Source: Sphingobium sp. CECT 9361 (GTDB taxonomy: Bacteria; Pseudomonadota; Alphaproteobacteria; Sphingomonadales; Sphingomonadaceae). From it: a stretch of DNA of 64,000 bases. The position numbers were made by a program, and so were the translations under genes. Shown one piece after another: positions 47,646-56,972 of this stretch; the first letter of the stretch is position 1; each line of letters begins with the position of its first letter. The notes under the pieces were generated by a model. That model ran no database searches, was not told the origin of the DNA, and was given only the letters and a program-made list of their open reading frames with translations. The stretch is taken from positions 62,001-126,000 of the forward strand of contig NZ_CAKKNC010000006.1 in NCBI RefSeq assembly GCF_918741285.1, given 5' to 3'.

Positions 47646-48128
47646 TCAGCCGCGCTCTTTCATGATGCGCGCCGCGTCTCGCTTCCAGTCGCGATCCTTG
47701 ATGACTTCACGCTTGTCATGGAGCTTCTTGCCCTTGGCGATCGCCAGCTCGACCTTCGCACGGCCCTTGCTGTTGAAATAGACCATCAATGGCACGATCG
47801 TCATGCCCTGCCGCTCCACGGCGGTGTGCATCTTCGTGATCTCACGCTCGTGCAGCAGTAACTTGCGCGGGCGTTTCGGCTCATGGTTTTCGCGGTTACC
47901 GTGGCTATATTCCGGGATGTTGCTGTTCACCAGAAAGACCTGATTGCCTTTAACCTCTGCATAGCTTTCGGCGATGGAGCCCTCACCCCCGCGCAATGCC
48001 TTCACTTCGGTTCCTTGCAAGGCAATGCCTGCCTCGAACACGTCCTCGATAAAGAATTCAAAGCGCGCGCGCCGGTTCTCGGCGACGATCTTCTTCTTGT
48101 CGAATGTTTCAGGACGGGGACGGGCCAT
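47646..48128 (-). CDS. smpB: SsrA-binding protein SmpB
   Basis: SmpB brings tmRNA to stalled ribosomes. The 160-residue protein has [20 protein letters not shown], the OB-fold core [18 protein letters not shown] and the C-terminal basic tail [19 protein letters not shown]. The tmRNA gene is not in the window. It follows dapA by 56 bases and ends one base before the DUF2062 start. Confidence 0.96.
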   Translation of the reverse strand: MARPRPETFDKKKIVAENRRARFEFFIEDVFEAGIALQGTEVKALRGGEGSIAESYAEVKGNQVFLVNSNIPEYSHGNRENHEPKRPRKLLLHEREITKMHTAVERQGMTIVPLMVYFNSKGRAKVELAIAKGKKLHDKREVIKDRDWKRDAARIMKERG

Positions 48129-48184
48129 GATTTCCTATTATATGCGTGACGACATGTCATAGCGATATGGTGTGTAAGAGCAGG

Positions 48185-49063
48185 TCAAACCAGCCCGGCA
48201 ATTTCAAGAGCGCGATCGACCGCCGCGCGGCTGGATTCCGACGGCCATGTAATCGGCAGGCGCACATCGGTCGGCATATCGGGTCGAACGCGCGACAATG
48301 CATATTTGATCGGGCCGGGTGAAGCATCGCTGAACAACGCATCATGAAGCGGGTACAGCCGGTCCTGCACGGCAAGGGCCGCTTTCCAGTCGCCTGACGC
48401 GCAAGCGGCCTGAAAATCAGCGCACTGGCGCGGCGCAACATTCGCTGTCACCGATATGCAGCCTACGCCACCCATCGCATTGAATCCCAAAGCTGTTTCG
48501 TCGTTGCCGGAAAGCTGACAGAAATCGGAACCGCAGGCGAGACGCTGCGCGCTCACTCGCCCCAGATTTCCGGTAGCATCCTTAACGCCGACGACGGACT
48601 GGAACTCTTCGGCAAGGCGGAACATCACGGGGACGCCGATATCCGTGATCGTGCGGCCCGGTACATTGTAAAGGATGATCGGCAAGCTGCAGCGTTCTGC
48701 CAGATAGGCGAAATGCTGATAGACGCCATCCTGATTAGGCTTGTTGTAATATGGCGCGACGACCAACGCCGCGTCTGCACCAGCGCCCTGCGCCGCATAC
48801 ATATGATCCAGCGCAATGCGCGTATCGTTCGATCCGCATCCGGCGATAACCGGCACGCGCCCGGCGGCCTGATCGACGCAGATCGCGATGACGCGGTTAT
48901 GCTCTTCGACCGTCATCGTCGCGCTCTCGCCGGTGGTACCGCAGGGGACCAGCGCACTGCTGCCTTCGGCAATCTGCCAATCGACGAACGCGCGAAACGC
49001 CGCTTCATCGATCGATCCGTCCCGGAAAGGCGTCACAAGAGCCGGTATCGACCCGGAGAACAT
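48185..49063 (-). CDS. dapA: 4-hydroxy-tetrahydrodipicolinate synthase
   Basis: DapA condenses pyruvate and aspartate semialdehyde in lysine/diaminopimelate synthesis. The Schiff-base lysine is K161 in VVGVKDATGN, Y132 lies in IILYNVPGRT, and the GTTGES loop (42-47) is present. Length is 292 residues. DapB is encoded at 12.3 kb. The divergent lytic transglycosylase gene starts 98 bases upstream, and the two share the intergenic region. Confidence 0.96.
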   Translation of the reverse strand: MFSGSIPALVTPFRDGSIDEAAFRAFVDWQIAEGSSALVPCGTTGESATMTVEEHNRVIAICVDQAAGRVPVIAGCGSNDTRIALDHMYAAQGAGADAALVVAPYYNKPNQDGVYQHFAYLAERCSLPIILYNVPGRTITDIGVPVMFRLAEEFQSVVGVKDATGNLGRVSAQRLACGSDFCQLSGNDETALGFNAMGGVGCISVTANVAPRQCADFQAACASGDWKAALAVQDRLYPLHDALFSDASPGPIKYALSRVRPDMPTDVRLPITWPSESSRAAVDRALEIAGLV

Positions 49064-49161
49064 GCATTATCTCCTTCAAAACGCCACCGATTAGGGGCAT
49101 GATAGGTATATTGCCAGCGCAGGCACATCGTTCAGCGCCTGATAAGGAACCTGTCCCCATA

Positions 49162-51264
49162 ATGTCCAGCATGGTCACGTCAACGTCTCAGGTCCGTAAA
49201 CCCCTTATACGCTCCATTCTGGTGGCCCTTTTGTCGTCGACGGCCGTTGCCAGCGCGCAGACCGAAGCGCCTGCGCCTACGTCGATACTACCTGCCAATA
49301 TGTCCGCAAGTCAGGCATCGAATCCGGTAATGGTACAACCGATACCCGGATCGAGCGGATGGAATGCCGCGCAGGCTCGTGTCGGCGTCTCGCAGGATAC
49401 GCAGATCGTTGGCGCAATCAACGAATGGCGTCGCCTGCAACAAAGCGACGGACTAGGATTTTCGTCCTACGCCAGCTTCATTACCACCTACCCCGACTGG
49501 CCCGGCGAGGACCGGATGCGGCGCCTCGCCGAAACGTCGATCAATCCCAATGCCTATGAGCCAAATCAGGTCGTGGCCTTTTTTGCCCGCTTTCCGGCGC
49601 GCACGGCGGTCGGCCATGCGCGAAATGCAGTCGCCTTGTCCGCAATCGGGCGTATGGCCGAAGCGCGCGTGGCTGCGCGATCGGCATGGACCACCGGCGC
49701 ATTGTCTCCAGAGGATGAAGCGCGTTTAATGTCGCTATTTGGCAGCAGCTTCACGCCTGCCGATTATGATATGCGCGCCGACGTGCTGCTATTCGCACGC
49801 GCGAACACCGGAGCCGAGCGGATCCTAGCCTATACTTCTCCGAATCGTCGTTCGGTGTTCGCGGCGCGGATCGCCCTGCAGCGAAAATCGCCTAATGCAG
49901 CGATGCAGGTGCAAACCGCCGAAGCCTATGGCGCGAGCGATCCCGGCTTCCTGACTGATAAGGCAATGTGGCTGCGCGACAGCGGCAACAGCATTGCGGC
50001 GCGAACATTGCTCGCAAACCGGCAAACGCTGCGCACATTGCCCGGCGACCCGGAGGAATGGTTCGAAACGCTGCTCACCAACGCGCGTGCGGCTGCTAAC
50101 GACAGTCAGTGGAGTTTCGCCTACGCTATCGCCAGCAAAGTCGATGATGCTTATCCGGCGGGCATCTCCGTACGCGACAAGAGCATCGGCGAGCGCGACG
50201 ATTATACCAGCCTCACGTGGCTGGCGGGGACGACTGCGTTCTATAATCTGGGACGACCTGCCGACGCGATTGGCATGTTTCAACGGTACGCCACGGCTGC
50301 CCGCTCCCCGCAGACAATCTCCAAGGGCTATTATTGGGCTGGCCGCGCGGCATTGGCCAGCGGTAACACTGGAGGGGCAAATAGCTTTTTTACGCAGGCC
50401 GCTGCTTATCCCGATCAATTCTACGGCCAGTTGTCGCTCGAACGGCTGGGCCGCCCGGTTCCCGCCCCTGCTGCGATGCCTCAGCCTGCAGCATTGACGA
50501 GCGCGGAACGCGCCGCCTTTGCCAGCAGAAGTGTCGTGCGCGCAGCCAAGGCACTGGGCCAGATGGGCTATTGGGAGGATCAGAGCAAATTCGTCCGCGC
50601 GATTGCCGCGAGTGCCGATGATGAAGAAAGCCATGTGCTGTCCGCAGAGCTCGCGCAGTCGCTCGGGCGCCCCGATCTGGGCGTGATGGTTGGGCGGCGC
50701 GCCGTGTCGGATGGCCTTTCGGGCTACGGCAAAGCGAGTTTCCCTAGCGTTCCGGTGCCGTCGAGTCATCAAGCGAACTGGACGATGATCCACGCAATCG
50801 CGCGACAGGAAAGCCAGTTCGACCGTGCTGCCGTCAGCCATGCCGGCGCGCGGGGACTTATGCAGTTGATGCCAGGCACGGCACGCGAGACGGCTGGAAA
50901 GATCGGCCTGAGCTACAATATGTCCGCGCTTACCACCGATCCGGGATATAATATCCAATTAGGCAGCACCTACATCCAGCAGATGCTGAACTATTACGGA
51001 GGCAGCTACCCGCTGGCGGTGGCGGCTTACAACGCGGGGCCGGGCAATGTGAACAAATGGATTCGGGCGAATGGAGACCCGCGCTTGCCCGGCGCTGACA
51101 TGCTCCGCTGGATCGAGATGATCCCGATCTACGAAACGCGTAGCTATGTGCAGCGGGTGCTGGAAAACGCCGTCGTCTACGACGCGATCAATCCGGGGCA
51201 AGCGCGCTTTCGTACCAGCACTGCACCGCTAAGCCGCTACTTGGGCAAGAATACGCCCGGATAA
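49162..51264 (+). CDS. Soluble lytic murein transglycosylase (Slt family)
   Basis: A 700-residue periplasmic enzyme. A signal peptide (PLIRSILVALLSSTAVASAQ) precedes a long superhelical region with TPR-like repeats (about 60-520) and the C-terminal SLT domain: E550 in IARQESQFDR, then GARGLMQLMPGTARETAG and AVAAYNAGPGNVNKW. It cleaves peptidoglycan glycan strands to 1,6-anhydro products. ATG at 49162 begins the signal region; the frame is open 63 bases further upstream and a later ATG at 49171 is also possible. greB follows after a palindrome. Confidence 0.9.
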   Translation: MSSMVTSTSQVRKPLIRSILVALLSSTAVASAQTEAPAPTSILPANMSASQASNPVMVQPIPGSSGWNAAQARVGVSQDTQIVGAINEWRRLQQSDGLGFSSYASFITTYPDWPGEDRMRRLAETSINPNAYEPNQVVAFFARFPARTAVGHARNAVALSAIGRMAEARVAARSAWTTGALSPEDEARLMSLFGSSFTPADYDMRADVLLFARANTGAERILAYTSPNRRSVFAARIALQRKSPNAAMQVQTAEAYGASDPGFLTDKAMWLRDSGNSIAARTLLANRQTLRTLPGDPEEWFETLLTNARAAANDSQWSFAYAIASKVDDAYPAGISVRDKSIGERDDYTSLTWLAGTTAFYNLGRPADAIGMFQRYATAARSPQTISKGYYWAGRAALASGNTGGANSFFTQAAAYPDQFYGQLSLERLGRPVPAPAAMPQPAALTSAERAAFASRSVVRAAKALGQMGYWEDQSKFVRAIAASADDEESHVLSAELAQSLGRPDLGVMVGRRAVSDGLSGYGKASFPSVPVPSSHQANWTMIHAIARQESQFDRAAVSHAGARGLMQLMPGTARETAGKIGLSYNMSALTTDPGYNIQLGSTYIQQMLNYYGGSYPLAVAAYNAGPGNVNKWIRANGDPRLPGADMLRWIEMIPIYETRSYVQRVLENAVVYDAINPGQARFRTSTAPLSRYLGKNTPG

Positions 51265-51271
51265 TCCGTTC

Positions 51272-51299
51272 CGTCATTCCCGCGCAAGCGGGAGTGACG
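51272..51299. repeat. Palindromic repeat of the CGTCATTCCCGC type
   Basis: CGTCA-TTCCCGC pairs with GCGGGA-G-TGACG around GCAA (one mismatch). This CGTCATTCCCGC...GCGGGAGTGACG palindrome is a very common dispersed intergenic repeat in proteobacteria. It lies directly between the transglycosylase stop and the greB start. Confidence 0.65.
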
Positions 51300-51311
51300 T
51301 AGAGATATGCG

Positions 51312-51800
51312 ATGACACTGCCCTACCCCAACTACATAACACCCCAAGGCTTTGCGGCCTTGCGCGCAGAATATGACCATTTGCTGGGTGTAGAGCGTCC
51401 CCGCATCGTCGAAGTCGTTAGCTGGGCCGCCAGCAATGGCGATCGCTCGGAAAATGGCGACTATCTATATGGCCGCAAGCGGATGCGGGAGATCGACGGG
51501 CAACTCCGTCGCCTCGCGAAGAAGATGAAGGACGCGAAGGTTGTCGATCCGAGGCAGCAGCCGGACAAGAGCCGCGTCTATTTCGGCGCGACCGTCACTA
51601 TCGCAGACGAGGACGACAACCAGCGCACCATCACGATTGTCGGCAATGACGAAACCGAGACGGACAAGGGGCGCATCGGTTGGGGTGCGCCCCTTTCGCG
51701 CGCTTTACGTGGAGCGGCTGTGGGCGATCTCCGCAAGGCTATGCTGCCAGCCGGAGAGAAGGAATATGAAGTAATGGCGATTGCTTATCCTGCCGCGTAA
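51312..51800 (+). CDS. greB: Transcription elongation factor GreB
   Basis: GreB stimulates transcript cleavage in backtracked RNA polymerase. The 162-residue protein has the N-terminal coiled coil with ENGDYLYGRKRMREID, where YLYGRK distinguishes GreB from GreA, and a C-terminal FKBP-like domain ending KEYEVMAI. It stands just after a palindromic repeat and converges with the ppk2 gene. Confidence 0.9.
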   Translation: MTLPYPNYITPQGFAALRAEYDHLLGVERPRIVEVVSWAASNGDRSENGDYLYGRKRMREIDGQLRRLAKKMKDAKVVDPRQQPDKSRVYFGATVTIADEDDNQRTITIVGNDETETDKGRIGWGAPLSRALRGAAVGDLRKAMLPAGEKEYEVMAIAYPAA

Positions 51801-51820
51801 TCCACCGTGTCGTAGATAGG

Positions 51821-52606
51821 CTACTTCTTCGGCTTGTACCCAAATGCCGCTTTTGCCAGCGCCACCACTTCGGGATCGGCTTCGGGCATGTCCATCGGAA
51901 CAAGCGCTTCCAGTGTTTCCGCGATATAGCGCAAGGCCGCTATCCGCCCTGCCTTGCGGTGGTTATTGTCGATCACCTTCCAAACTGCGCCCGGCTTATC
52001 CGTCCGTCGGAACATGTCGTGCATCGCATCCAGATATTCCGCGCGCTTGGCACGATTGCGGTAATCGTCCGTGCCCGTCTTCCAGCGCTTCCACGGCGTG
52101 TCGATCCGCTCGGCCAGTTGCTTGTCCTGGGTTTCCTGCGTGATGTGGATGAACAGTTTGACGACATTGGTGCCGGCGTCAATTTGCTGTGCTTCGAAAT
52201 CATTGATTTCGCGATAGGCGCGTTTCCAGTCGGCCTTGCTGCAGAAGCCTTCCACGCGCTCCACCAGGACTCTCCCGTACCAGGTACGATCGAAAACTGC
52301 GATATTGCCGTTGGCCGGAAGCCGGTTCCAAAACCGCCAGAGATAATGGCGATTGCGCTCCTCTTCGGTGGGTGCCGCAATGGGCCACACATGGAAATAG
52401 CGTGGGTCCCATTCCGCCGTCATTCGCTGGATGATGCCGCCCTTACCCGCCGCATCCCATCCTTCGAACAGGATCATGCTGCGTTTTTCGTGCACAATAT
52501 GGGCGACTTGCACCTTGGCCAGCCGCTCCTGCAAGGCCTCCATCTCCGCTTCATAATCACCCGCGAACTTCGGGGTGGATTCATAGTCTTCGAGTTTTAT
52601 CGCCAT
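51821..52606 (-). CDS. Polyphosphate kinase 2
   Basis: A 261-residue PPK2-family kinase that uses polyphosphate to phosphorylate nucleotides, or the reverse. The Walker A is GWDAAGKGG in ILFEGWDAAGKGG, followed by the lid IIQRMT and VFDRTWYGRVLVERVEGF, all typical. Length suits a single-domain class I PPK2. It likely regenerates nucleoside di- or triphosphates. Monocistronic, 21 bases from the convergent greB stop. Confidence 0.9.
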   Translation of the reverse strand: MAIKLEDYESTPKFAGDYEAEMEALQERLAKVQVAHIVHEKRSMILFEGWDAAGKGGIIQRMTAEWDPRYFHVWPIAAPTEEERNRHYLWRFWNRLPANGNIAVFDRTWYGRVLVERVEGFCSKADWKRAYREINDFEAQQIDAGTNVVKLFIHITQETQDKQLAERIDTPWKRWKTGTDDYRNRAKRAEYLDAMHDMFRRTDKPGAVWKVIDNNHRKAGRIAALRYIAETLEALVPMDMPEADPEVVALAKAAFGYKPKK

Positions 52607-52645
52607 GCCCCACGATAGCCTATAGACGGCGCGTCGAGTAGTCCC

Positions 52646-53425
52646 TCAGATACCGCCAATCGTGACGGTCGCGCCGCCGTCTACGATGATGGACTGACCG
52701 GTGACATAGCGCCCTGCTGGCGAGGCCAGAAACACAGCAGCACCGGCGATTTCATCTGGTTCGCCGATCCGTCCCAAAGGCGTGCCCCGCAATGCTTCCT
52801 TCAAGTTTGCTTCGTCTTCCCATAGGGCGCGAGCGAAGTCGGTCCGTACCAGGCCGGGCGCGATGCAGTTCACACGCACATTGGCATAGCCCAGCTCCGC
52901 AGCAAGATTGCGCGCGAGTTGAAAATCGGCTGCCTTCGATACATTATATGCGCCAATGACCGGCGACGCGCGATAGCCCCCGATCGAGGACACGATGATG
53001 ATTGCCCCGTCCCGTCGCTCCACCATTTCAGGCGCAATCATCTGCGCCAGCCAGTGATTGGACAGTACGTTGTTGCGGAAAATCTTCTCGAACTGATCGT
53101 CGCTGATCCCTGCCATCGGTCCATAATAGGGATTGGCCGCCGCATTGCAGACGAGGATGTCGATGCTCCCGAAAGCCGCACGGGTTTCATCGACTAACCG
53201 GCGCAGATCGTCTTTCGACGCGATGCTTGCCGCCACCGCAATCGCCCGTCCATCGTTCTGCGCGTTAATGGCCGCGGCGACGGTATCGCATGCATCCTGC
53301 TTGCGCGAAGAAATGACGACATTGGCGCCGTGGGCCGCATAAGCCTCCGCAATCGCGCGCCCGATGCCGCGCGACGAGCCGGTAATGACCGCAGTCTTAC
53401 CGGCCAGCGAAAACAGCGCTGACAT
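52646..53425 (-). CDS. Short-chain dehydrogenase/reductase
   Basis: A 259-residue SDR of the classical type. The NAD(P) motif TGSSRGIGRAIAEAY is near the N-terminus, the NAA-type motif is in VCNAAANPYYG, and YNVSK is the catalytic Tyr-x-x-x-Lys. RSS..GGYRASP and the C-terminal AGAAVFLASPAGRYVTG are standard. Many such proteins reduce hydroxyacyl or sugar ketones; the substrate is unknown. Its start overlaps the stop of the upstream 66-residue gene (TGATG). Confidence 0.88.
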   Translation of the reverse strand: MSALFSLAGKTAVITGSSRGIGRAIAEAYAAHGANVVISSRKQDACDTVAAAINAQNDGRAIAVAASIASKDDLRRLVDETRAAFGSIDILVCNAAANPYYGPMAGISDDQFEKIFRNNVLSNHWLAQMIAPEMVERRDGAIIIVSSIGGYRASPVIGAYNVSKAADFQLARNLAAELGYANVRVNCIAPGLVRTDFARALWEDEANLKEALRGTPLGRIGEPDEIAGAAVFLASPAGRYVTGQSIIVDGGATVTIGGI

Positions 53426-53625
53426 CAGTTGTCGATGGCTTTGCGAATCCTGTCGTGTACGGCCTTGATGCGATCGGCCGCTTCGGAAAAGGTGATGACA
53501 TCGGCGCGATTGCCATTGGCGCGCGCGTCCTTAACCGAATCCTTGTAGCCTTCCATGTCGGTTTCCAGAGCATCGCACAGGATTTCCGCTTCGTCCTCAG
53601 TAAAGGTCAGGGTGACGTTCTTCAT
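53425..53625 (-). CDS. Small acidic helical protein, unknown function
   Basis: A 66-residue protein rich in Asp, Glu, Lys and Ala (for example FTEDEAEILCDALETDMEGY), predicted mostly helical, without signal or membrane segments. I do not recognise it. Its stop overlaps the SDR start (TGATG), so it is probably cotranslated with the SDR. A start ATG at 53625 has AAGGAG upstream. Possible roles are a protein-protein adaptor or a modulator of the SDR. Confidence 0.65.
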   Translation of the reverse strand: MKNVTLTFTEDEAEILCDALETDMEGYKDSVKDARANGNRADVITFSEAADRIKAVHDRIRKAIDN

Positions 53626-53681
53626 GGGTTAAACTCCTTTCCGATGCGTCCTATTGGTCCCCGCTGCGAAGCGCAACCCGG

Positions 53682-55244
53682 TCAGGCGATGTTCAGCGCA
53701 GGCTTGCCGTGCTCCACCGTAATCGTAGCAGCAGTGGAAACTGGCGCGCCCTTCTCGCTAACCATTGGGACGACCCGGCATTGGCTCTGCCATGTTGCGG
53801 GCGATACGTCGCACAACAGATAGCCACGCCGATCGCCCGTATATTTAAGGAAGGGATTGCGCGCGATTATACGGTCGGTGTTTTCCCGCTTGTCTGCGCC
53901 GTCGCCTCCAGAAGAGATGGACGTACTGACAAATTCCACCGCAACTGCGTCGCCGGCCCCCTGCTTCTGGCGCAATTCTCCAGCGAAGTTCTGATGCTCG
54001 TCGCCGGTCAGGACAACGACGTTGTTCAAGCCTTTGAAACGCGAAAGCAACCGCTCGCGGGGTGCGTCATAGGCGCCCCAGCTATCCATGTTGCGGATAG
54101 CGTCCGGCTCATCGCCGGTACGTCGGTCGAGCGGCATCACCATGATCTGCTGCGCGATGGCATTCCACCGCCCCGCCTTTTGCCTGAGGTTCCTGTCGAG
54201 CCAAGCTTCTTGAACCTCCCCAAGCACTTGCGCCTTCGGATCGGAAACGCCGGGGCAGATCGTCTTGAACCCATCGTCGCAAGGCTGATCGCTACGGAAC
54301 TGGCGCGTGTCGAGAAAATGCAAGTCCACCAAATTGCCGTAGAGCGCGCGCCGATAGATCTGCATGCCGTTGGCGCCGGGGAACGACGATTTGCGCAGCG
54401 GCATATGTTCATAATAGGCTTGAAACGCAGCCGCCCGACGCAGGGCGAATATCTCCTGCGGATCGCCACCCTGATCGATGAGGGTGACCCAATTATTCTC
54501 GATCTCATGATCGTCCGGCGTGACGAACCACGCAGCGGCTGCGTGCGCCGCCTGCAAATCGGGATCGAGCTTAATTTGCGTATAACGGCGGCGGTAATCG
54601 TCCAGGCTGTAGAGCATCTGCCCTTCGTGCGCGCGGACGAAGGGGCGCGGGAGGCCATCATAGCCGAACGGCACCGGCGAACTGCGCCCTTCATAGATAT
54701 AGTCACCATAATGGAAGACAAAGGCCGGGTCATCGTTCGCGAGATGGCGATAGGCCGTGTACCAGCCATCCTCGAAATTCTGGCATCCCGCGACGGCGAA
54801 ACGCAATTGATCGACCGATGCACCGGCGGCGGGCAAAGTCATCGCCTTACCGCGCATCGAGCGCTCCCGACCGATCCGGAAGCGATACCAATAGGGTCGT
54901 GCCGGTTGCAGTCCCGCCACTTCGACATGAACGCTATGGGCCAACTCCGGGCGCGCGGTCGCAGTCCCCTTTGCCACGATGGTCTTCATCGCAATGTCGG
55001 ATGCCACTTCCCAATCCACGTCGACAACAGCCATAGGCATGCCGCCATGGCTGTCTTGCGGGTCTGGGCAAAGCCGTGTCCAGATGACGAAGCCGTCCGC
55101 CGCCGGATCGCCAGCCGCGACACCCAGACGGAAGGGATAGGCCGCAAATAGTTGCTGGGCGCGCAATATCGATGGCGCGGCAAGCCAGCCAGAACCAGCG
55201 GCAAGACCACCTAACAAGGCGCGGCGAGATAATATGTTGGGCAT
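53682..55244 (-). CDS. PhoD-family phosphatase (Tat-exported)
   Basis: A 520-residue secreted metallophosphatase of the PhoD type. A twin-arginine signal (LSRRALLGGLAAGSGWL) is followed by the PhoD N-terminal domain (FRLGVAAGDPAADGFVIWTRL) and the calcineurin-like core with HYGDYIYEGR, TPDDHEIENNW and TGDEHQNF. The family hydrolyses phosphodiesters and phosphomonoesters in the periplasm for phosphate supply. ATG at 55244 is chosen over 39 bases of open frame upstream. No Pho box is apparent in the short upstream region. Confidence 0.9.
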   Translation of the reverse strand: MPNILSRRALLGGLAAGSGWLAAPSILRAQQLFAAYPFRLGVAAGDPAADGFVIWTRLCPDPQDSHGGMPMAVVDVDWEVASDIAMKTIVAKGTATARPELAHSVHVEVAGLQPARPYWYRFRIGRERSMRGKAMTLPAAGASVDQLRFAVAGCQNFEDGWYTAYRHLANDDPAFVFHYGDYIYEGRSSPVPFGYDGLPRPFVRAHEGQMLYSLDDYRRRYTQIKLDPDLQAAHAAAAWFVTPDDHEIENNWVTLIDQGGDPQEIFALRRAAAFQAYYEHMPLRKSSFPGANGMQIYRRALYGNLVDLHFLDTRQFRSDQPCDDGFKTICPGVSDPKAQVLGEVQEAWLDRNLRQKAGRWNAIAQQIMVMPLDRRTGDEPDAIRNMDSWGAYDAPRERLLSRFKGLNNVVVLTGDEHQNFAGELRQKQGAGDAVAVEFVSTSISSGGDGADKRENTDRIIARNPFLKYTGDRRGYLLCDVSPATWQSQCRVVPMVSEKGAPVSTAATITVEHGKPALNIA

Positions 55245-55358
55245 CAAGATCCCATAGCATGAGAGTGCGACATCAAACCGCACCTAAAGCGCCTTAAAGA
55301 CACTGTGATGAAACCGCTACGGGAACCTATTAGGCAGGGGCGACAGAATAGGCCAAGA

Positions 55359-56579
55359 TCAAGCCGCTGCCCGCTTTTTGGCGCGGGGTTTCGAGGCTGC
55401 TTTCAGCCTTGCTTCTGCAATAGAGGTTTTTGTCGGGGGTCGACATGTGCCCGAAGTCGGCTTTACAGTGACCGACTCTATGACATTTTTTCGCAGTTCT
55501 TCGTCTGCCAGATACTGCGCATTTTCCAGACGCAAAGCCGCCGCGGCTTCATCGTACAGGAACGGCAATATGCAATAGCGCGATCCGCGCGTGATGGGCG
55601 TAGCTTCGTGCAGTAGCGAGCAGGAAAAGACGATCGCGCCGCCCGTAGGGGGACGATAAGTCCGCATACCGAATTCAGGGAAGCGCAAATCTCCGCCATC
55701 ATAATCTTCGGCATTGAGATTGATCGACACGGCAAAACGGCGATGCGCTGTACCGAGCGTTGTATTGTCCTTGTGCGGCCGAAAATAGCCGCCCGTGCCG
55801 GCATCATATCGCGCGATCAAATAGCGTTCCATGCGCGATACGGAGAATTGGAATGCACGCTGTATCTGCGGCACCAAGCGACGATAGAGGCGTGCCTGCA
55901 GCGCATCGCGCAACGCGCCTTCTTCAATATTACAGTCGCTGCGGCGTTTGTGATGATGATCGACGACCATCACCGTCGCTCCGGTCGCTGGATCGGTCTT
56001 CATATAGCCGCTGTCATGTGCGCCGTGCATCTCGCAATAGGCGATATATTCCTGGCACAGTGCCGGTTCGATCAGGTTCGGCACCTGAAGAACCGGCGCC
56101 CAGCTGGACACATCTTCCGCAGGAGACGGCAACTCTGAAAGACAGGCACAAATCTCCGCATAGTGGGTCGTAGGATTTTCGATGGGAATAACCCTAAGCA
56201 CACGTAGCGCAGGATCGAGAATCCACGTGGTAAGAGACAAACGCGCGTTCTCTTCGTCGTTCTTCGTCAGGCATCCGAAGGTGTGCGCCAGGATGTGCTG
56301 GTCATCCCACAGTATCCGCAGCCCCGGATAGCGATCCCCCAAGCGACGTTCGGATTCGTCCTGCGGGTCATTGGAGATGATGAACGCGCTGGCGAAGACA
56401 TCGTCAAATGGTCCGGCATTGCCATAAAGTTGCTGGAGAAATGTCATGATCCCCGGGATGCGCGTGCTGGCGATGAACGTCATCACGATGTAGCGCCCCG
56501 CAACGCTGTCCAAGGCATAGCGTGGATTGCTGGCACTGCGTGCCAGAAGCGATGGGATGGGGTCGCCGGGTCCAAACAT
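55359..56579 (-). CDS. Peroxiredoxin-like domain fused to 2OG-Fe(II) oxygenase (prolyl hydroxylase type)
   Basis: A 406-residue protein in two parts. Residues 1-150 look like an AhpC/TSA thioredoxin fold (GDPIPSLL start, YIVMTF strand, FGCLTKNDEE, TWILDPALRVLRVI), but the peroxidatic cysteine position reads ASTRIPG, so it is not a working peroxiredoxin. Residues 165-345 are a P4Hc-type 2OG oxygenase with iron ligands H269 and D271 (FRPHKDN), H324 (LLHEATP) and the 2-oxoglutarate Arg at 331 or 334 (TRGSR). The C-terminus is Lys/Ala-rich. It probably hydroxylates a protein or peptide side chain; the thioredoxin-like part may recognise a partner. Confidence 0.82.
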   Translation of the reverse strand: MFGPGDPIPSLLARSASNPRYALDSVAGRYIVMTFIASTRIPGIMTFLQQLYGNAGPFDDVFASAFIISNDPQDESERRLGDRYPGLRILWDDQHILAHTFGCLTKNDEENARLSLTTWILDPALRVLRVIPIENPTTHYAEICACLSELPSPAEDVSSWAPVLQVPNLIEPALCQEYIAYCEMHGAHDSGYMKTDPATGATVMVVDHHHKRRSDCNIEEGALRDALQARLYRRLVPQIQRAFQFSVSRMERYLIARYDAGTGGYFRPHKDNTTLGTAHRRFAVSINLNAEDYDGGDLRFPEFGMRTYRPPTGGAIVFSCSLLHEATPITRGSRYCILPFLYDEAAAALRLENAQYLADEELRKNVIESVTVKPTSGTCRPPTKTSIAEARLKAASKPRAKKRAAA

Positions 56580-56595
56580 GATCCGGATTATCTCC

Positions 56596-56614
56596 GGAAC
56601 ATGGTAAATATTCC
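56596..56614. promoter_or_regulatory. Weak dyad between divergent genes
   Basis: GGAA at 56596 and TTCC at 56611 frame an AT-rich core with partial symmetry (AT...AT). It lies 17 bases before the oxygenase start and about 120 before the small exported protein gene. It could be an operator but the symmetry is imperfect. Confidence 0.2.
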
Positions 56615-56735
56615 GTTACCGTGCCTCGATACGCGCTAGACACGATTTCTTACAATCGGGTCGATTGCTCGAAACACTGGGACCGTATCTCCTGACCTGT
56701 CCCGTCCGCCGCGGCGGAAAAGTCAGGAGACACTC

Positions 56736-56972
56736 ATGTCCATTCGGTTACCCCTCATCTGCGCAGCCGCTGTAGCGCTCGTTCCCGCAGCCGCTTTCGC
56801 CAAAGGCCCAGCGGATACCCGCCTGCGCCCCAATGCGACGGCACCATCGACGGAGCGCCACTTGCGCGACATCAAATGCCATCACGAAGCGTCCAAAGCC
56901 ACGACCTGCATCGGCTACAACCACATGGCCAAACAGCGTCGTGAGGCCGCACAACTTACCGATCGCCGATGA
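56736..56972 (+). CDS. Small exported protein, unknown function
   Basis: A 78-residue protein with an obvious signal peptide (PLICAAAVALVPAAAFA, cleavage after about residue 22), leaving a mature 56-residue part that contains two cysteines (KCHHE and TTCIG), possibly a disulphide. AGGAGA stands before the ATG. It is divergent from the oxygenase gene. I do not recognise the family. Confidence 0.65.
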   Translation: MSIRLPLICAAAVALVPAAAFAKGPADTRLRPNATAPSTERHLRDIKCHHEASKATTCIGYNHMAKQRREAAQLTDRR

